From contig CAYVDI010000024.1 in assembly GCA_964450795.1 (NCBI GenBank), forward strand, positions 1 to 15,978: a stretch of 15,978 bases of DNA, written 5' to 3'. Position numbers and translations under genes: made by a program. This document shows, one piece after another, positions 13,335 through 15,978 of the stretch. Below the pieces are notes generated by a model. That model was not told the origin of the DNA, made no database searches, and was given only the letters and a program-made list of their open reading frames with translations. This stretch comes from JAGOTT01 sp964450795 (GTDB taxonomy: Bacteria; Patescibacteriota; Minisyncoccia; Moranbacterales; UBA1568). How positions within the stretch are numbered: the stretch's first letter is position 1; every line of letters begins with the position of its first letter.

Positions 13335-13389
13335 GATGTACCCTCCTCTTCAAATTTCAAGGTTTGAGATGTAAAAGATCCGGAGGGAG

Positions 13390-13418
13390 AGTATAGCAGA
13401 TATTTTGTATCTTGTCAA
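13390..13418 (-). promoter_or_regulatory. Consensus sigma70-type promoter of the LysM/SLT gene
   Basis: On the minus strand, perfect TTGACA (13418-13413), a 17-bp spacer, then TATACT (13395-13390). Predicted start is about 13383, leaving a leader of roughly 49 nt that ends in the strong Shine-Dalgarno. Confidence 0.88.
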
Positions 13419-13460
13419 GAGCCAGAGGCTTCCGTGAGCCAAGAACGCCATTCTTACGCA

Positions 13461-13487
13461 TTGATTTCTTTTCCGATACCTTATAAG
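13461..13487 (+). promoter_or_regulatory. Candidate promoter of ychF
   Basis: TTGATT (13461-13466), a short 15-bp spacer, then TATAAG (13482-13487). Predicted start is near 13494, about 22 nt before the ATG. It diverges from the LysM/SLT promoter within the same 181-nt gap. The spacer is short, so this is tentative. Confidence 0.4.
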
Positions 13488-13515
13488 CTGGAATCTGAAA
13501 TCTAAAGCTATTCCT

Positions 13516-14562
13516 ATGAAGGCTGGAATCGTCGGACTTCCGAACGTCGGCAAATCGACCCTGTTCAAGGCGCTCACGAAAAAGGCGGTCGACATCAATA
13601 ACTATCCGTTCTGTACGATCGAGCCGAATGTCGGCGTGGTCGAGGTTCCGGATGCGCGTCTTTGGAAACTTGCGGAGCTTTCGAAGAGCAAGAAGACGAT
13701 TCCGGCGGTGTTCGAGTTCGTCGATATCGCCGGGCTCGTGAAGGGCGCAAGCGAGGGCGAGGGACTCGGGAACAAGTTTCTCGCGAACATCCGCGAGACG
13801 GACGCGATCGTGCAGGTGGTTCGTGTTTTCCAAAACGGCAACATCATCCATGTCCACAACCGCGTCGATCCGAAGGAAGACATCGATATCGTGAATACCG
13901 AGCTCGTCTTGGCCGATCTCGAGACGGTGATCAAACGCAAGGAGAGGACCGTGAAGGATGTCCGGGCGCGGGCGAAGGGCGCGGAACAGGAGATGAAATG
14001 GATTGAGGAGATAGAAAGTGTTTTGCAAGACGGCGGATTGGCGAATCGTGCCGTACTTTCCGGCGATCCGGAGGAGGCGAAGAAATTCCTTCGGGGACTT
14101 CAGCTCTTGACCAGCAAGCCGTTTCTCTATGTCTATAACATGAGCGATACCGGTGCCGCGCTTCCGGCCGAGCTTGCCGCGCTTCCGCATGTGAGGCTCG
14201 ATATCAAGCTCGAAGAGGAGCTTTCAGGGATGTCCCGGGAGGAGGCGACGGAACTCGGGATGGAATCGCGGATCGGGGATCTCATCGTGGAGGCGTATTC
14301 GCTCCTGGGTCTCGAGACGTTCTTCACGACCGGAGAGGACGAGACGCGCGCCTGGACGATCAAGCAGGGATCGACCGCGCCACGTGCCGGCGCCGCCATT
14401 CATGGCGACTTCGAGGAGCGGTTCATCCGCGCCGAAGTGATCGGCTGGGAGGAACTTCTCGCCACGGGTTCATGGTCCGCCGCGCGCGACCAGGGGACGC
14501 TCCGGCTCGAGGGGAAGGACTATGTCGTCGCGGACGGGGATGTCATCATCTTCAAGATCTGA
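13516..14562 (+). CDS. ychF: Redox-regulated ATPase YchF (OLA1/Obg-related)
   Basis: A 348-residue P-loop protein of the YchF/OLA1 family, which binds the ribosome and hydrolyses ATP in preference to GTP. The P-loop GLPNVGKST is at residues 7-15, the G3 region DIAGLVKGASEGEGLGN follows near 70-86, and the G4 position reads NMSD near 210, not the NKxD of true GTPases, in keeping with altered nucleotide specificity. A coiled-coil-like Lys/Glu-rich insert spans about 130-175. The C-terminal ~85 residues are a TGS domain (AWTIKQGSTAPRAGAAIHG onward, ending VADGDVIIFKI). The length is slightly under E. coli YchF (363). There is no Shine-Dalgarno; ATTCCT directly precedes the ATG. No clear terminator is seen before groEL. 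Confidence 0.96.
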   Translation: MKAGIVGLPNVGKSTLFKALTKKAVDINNYPFCTIEPNVGVVEVPDARLWKLAELSKSKKTIPAVFEFVDIAGLVKGASEGEGLGNKFLANIRETDAIVQVVRVFQNGNIIHVHNRVDPKEDIDIVNTELVLADLETVIKRKERTVKDVRARAKGAEQEMKWIEEIESVLQDGGLANRAVLSGDPEEAKKFLRGLQLLTSKPFLYVYNMSDTGAALPAELAALPHVRLDIKLEEELSGMSREEATELGMESRIGDLIVEAYSLLGLETFFTTGEDETRAWTIKQGSTAPRAGAAIHGDFEERFIRAEVIGWEELLATGSWSAARDQGTLRLEGKDYVVADGDVIIFKI

Positions 14563-14589
14563 AGCGCTCTTTCCGTGTCGACAACGTTC

Positions 14590-14617
14590 TTGACAATCCA
14601 TTCTGGCAGTCTATAAT
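14590..14617 (+). promoter_or_regulatory. Sigma70-type promoter of groEL
   Basis: TTGACA (14590-14595), a 16-bp spacer, then TATAAT (14612-14617), both perfect consensus hexamers. Predicted start is near 14624, giving a leader of about 33 nt to groEL. A CIRCE-like inverted repeat overlaps the -10. Confidence 0.88.
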
Positions 14618-14629
14618 GAAGAGTGCCAA
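14603..14629 (+). promoter_or_regulatory. CIRCE-like operator (HrcA site) at groEL
   Basis: CTGGCAGTC (14603-14611), 9 nt, GAGTGCCAA (14621-14629). The CIRCE consensus is TTAGCACTC-N9-GAGTGCTAA: the right half matches 8 of 9, the left half 6 of 9, and the two halves are complementary at 7 of 9 positions. The 9-nt spacer is exactly canonical and contains the -10 box, so a bound repressor would block RNA polymerase. HrcA itself is not in the window. Confidence 0.7.
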
Positions 14630-14656
14630 TATGATAATACATGTAACCACACGAAT

Positions 14657-15978
14657 ATGGCGAAACAGATCGCATACAGCGAGGACGCGCGGAAGCGCAT
14701 AAAGATCGGCGTCGACAAGGTCGCGAACGCGGTGAAAGTGACACTCGGTCCGAAGGGACGCAACGTCATCTTGGGCAAGTCGTTCGGCGGACCGACCATC
14801 ACGAACGACGGCGTGTCCATCGCCAAGGAAGTCGAGCTTTCCGACAAGTACGAGAACCTCGGCGCCGAGCTCATCAAGCAGGTCGCCGAGAAGACGAACG
14901 ATATCGCCGGTGACGGGACGACGACCGCGACGGTCGTGGCGTCCGCGCTCATCCGCGAGGGACTCAAATTCGTCGAGACCGGCATCAATCCGATCGGTAT
15001 CCGCCGGGGGATGGAAGGCGCGCTTCGGGAAGTGACGGCGGCGCTCGCGAAGAACTCGAAGAAGATCTCGTCCAAGGCGGAGGTCGCGCAGGTGGCGACC
15101 ATTTCCGCGGAGTCGCGCGAGATGGGAGAAATGATCGCTTCCGTGATCGACGAGGTGGGCAAGGACGGCGTCGTGACGACCGAACAGTCCAACACGCTTG
15201 GACTCTCGAAGGAGATCGTGAAGGGGATGAATTTCGACAAGGGATTCATCTCGCCGTATATGATGACCGACGCGGAGTCGCAGGCGGCCGAAGTGAACGA
15301 GCCGTACATCCTCATCACGGACAAGAAGATCTCCGCGATCAACGACATCGTGCCGATTCTGAACGCCCTGGCGCAGGCCGGAAAGAAGGACGTGGTCATC
15401 ATCGCCGAGGACGTGGACGGGGAGGCGCTTGCGACCTTGGTCGTGAATCGGATCCGCGGCGTGCTCAACGTACTCGCGGTGAAGGCGCCGGAGTTCGGGG
15501 AGAATCGCAAGAACATGCTCCGCGATATCGCCATCCTGACCGGGGGAACGGTCATTTCCGAGGAGACGGGGATGAAGCTCGATGCGACGACGATCGATCA
15601 GCTCGGACGGGCGTCCAAGGTGATTTCGACCAAGGACGACACAACGATCGTTTCTGGCAAGGGAAAGAAGAAGGATATCGATGCCCGCGTCGCCGAAATC
15701 AAGGCGCAGGTTGAGAAGACCGACAGCGAATACGACAAGGAAAAGCTCAAGAAGCGGATGGCGAAACTCCAGGGCGGGGTTGCGGTGATCCGCGTCGGCG
15801 CTCCGACCGAGACCGAGCTCACCTATATGAAGCACAAGATGGAGGATGCGGTGAATGCCACGAAGGCGGCCATCGAGGAGGGTATTGTCGCGGGTGGCGG
15901 GACCGCGCTCGCGAAGGCGGCGGCGACCGTGTCGGCGGCGCACGCGAAGAAGGAGTACGAGAGCCATGAGTACAAGGC
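14657..15978 (+). CDS. groEL: Chaperonin GroEL (60 kDa), C-terminally cut by window end
   Basis: The first ~440 of about 540 residues of GroEL, the ATP-driven folding chamber. It begins MAKQIAYSEDARKRIKIGVD, with no Shine-Dalgarno. ATP-site motifs are TLGPKGRNV (about 30-38), TNDGVSIAKE (near 50-59) and NDIAGDGTTTATV (near 82-94), with the Asp of GDGTT the catalytic one. The apical-domain region around 185-375 is intact, and IEEGIVAGGGTAL marks the return to the equatorial domain near 405-417. The reading frame is clean to the window edge. groES is not upstream, where ychF lies instead, so groES must be elsewhere or downstream. It has a consensus promoter with a CIRCE-like operator, consistent with heat-shock derepression. 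Confidence 0.97.
   Translation, partial: MAKQIAYSEDARKRIKIGVDKVANAVKVTLGPKGRNVILGKSFGGPTITNDGVSIAKEVELSDKYENLGAELIKQVAEKTNDIAGDGTTTATVVASALIREGLKFVETGINPIGIRRGMEGALREVTAALAKNSKKISSKAEVAQVATISAESREMGEMIASVIDEVGKDGVVTTEQSNTLGLSKEIVKGMNFDKGFISPYMMTDAESQAAEVNEPYILITDKKISAINDIVPILNALAQAGKKDVVIIAEDVDGEALATLVVNRIRGVLNVLAVKAPEFGENRKNMLRDIAILTGGTVISEETGMKLDATTIDQLGRASKVISTKDDTTIVSGKGKKKDIDARVAEIKAQVEKTDSEYDKEKLKKRMAKLQGGVAVIRVGAPTETELTYMKHKMEDAVNATKAAIEEGIVAGGGTALAKAAATVSAAHAKKEYESHEYK

Noticed and set aside
13341..13387. Six-bp pairing that could hide the Shine-Dalgarno of the LysM/SLT gene (CCCTCC with GGAGGG)
   Set aside because: The distal arm (13382-13387) lies at or upstream of the predicted transcription start near 13383, so most of it would not be in the mRNA.
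14631..14702. Small upstream open frame (23 codons) in the groEL leader, overlapping the groEL start
   Set aside because: No ribosome-binding signal, out of frame with groEL, and its later codons are the shifted groEL sequence; no sign of selection.
14552..15967. 471-codon open frame on the minus strand opposite groEL
   Set aside because: groEL on the other strand is unmistakable; this frame is Arg/His/Leu/Asp-rich with no recognisable family and is an antisense shadow.

Overview
The window looks like a chromosomal segment of a Patescibacteria (Candidate Phyla Radiation) bacterium, assembled from a metagenome. This is inference from gene content and style: an orphan peptide-binding protein anchored by an N-terminal membrane helix with no permease nearby, an RNase J with a long basic N-terminal tail, a short secreted protein with a CxDGxxNxGExGxDCGGxC-like motif, and few Shine-Dalgarno sequences. 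Only housekeeping genes are present. I see no IS element, phage gene, CRISPR array or defence system.

Layout. Positions 1-640 hold the 3' end of 23S rRNA, a 5S rRNA and the rRNA terminator. Positions 655-5986 are a plus-strand run: a membrane-anchored Cys-motif protein, a SEDS protein (RodA/FtsW), SecG, an SBP_bac_5 solute-binding protein, and a bifunctional phosphoglucose/phosphomannose isomerase. Positions 6030-8487 carry tRNA-Leu(CAG) and RNase J. Positions 8713-10401 carry trpS, which is interrupted by a 100-N scaffold gap and contains an AT-rich in-frame insertion, followed by a single-domain rhodanese. Positions 10415-13334 are a minus-strand block, each gene with its own terminator: a small Cys-rich protein, a phosphomannomutase/phosphoglucomutase, and a LysM plus lytic transglycosylase protein. 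Positions 13460-15978 return to the plus strand with ychF and groEL; groEL is cut by the window end.

How the genes fit together. The SEDS glycosyltransferase and the LysM/SLT protein act on peptidoglycan. The isomerase and the phosphomannomutase/phosphoglucomutase together link fructose-6-P, glucose-6-P and mannose-6-P to the 1-phosphates used for sugar nucleotides. rRNA, tRNA, TrpS, YchF and RNase J serve translation and RNA turnover. SecG and the binding protein serve the envelope.

Most notable: (1) a 60-codon, about 32% GC in-frame insertion in trpS between the MTQFK and GLFDYP motifs; (2) next to it, a 55-bp exact duplication flanking 100 Ns, which reads as an assembly join (k-mer overlap) and not biology; (3) a degenerate CIRCE-like inverted repeat with the canonical 9-bp spacer over the groEL -10, implying HrcA control; (4) an RNase J whose usual motif C His is Tyr; (5) a small Cys-rich gene supported by a strong Shine-Dalgarno and its own terminator.
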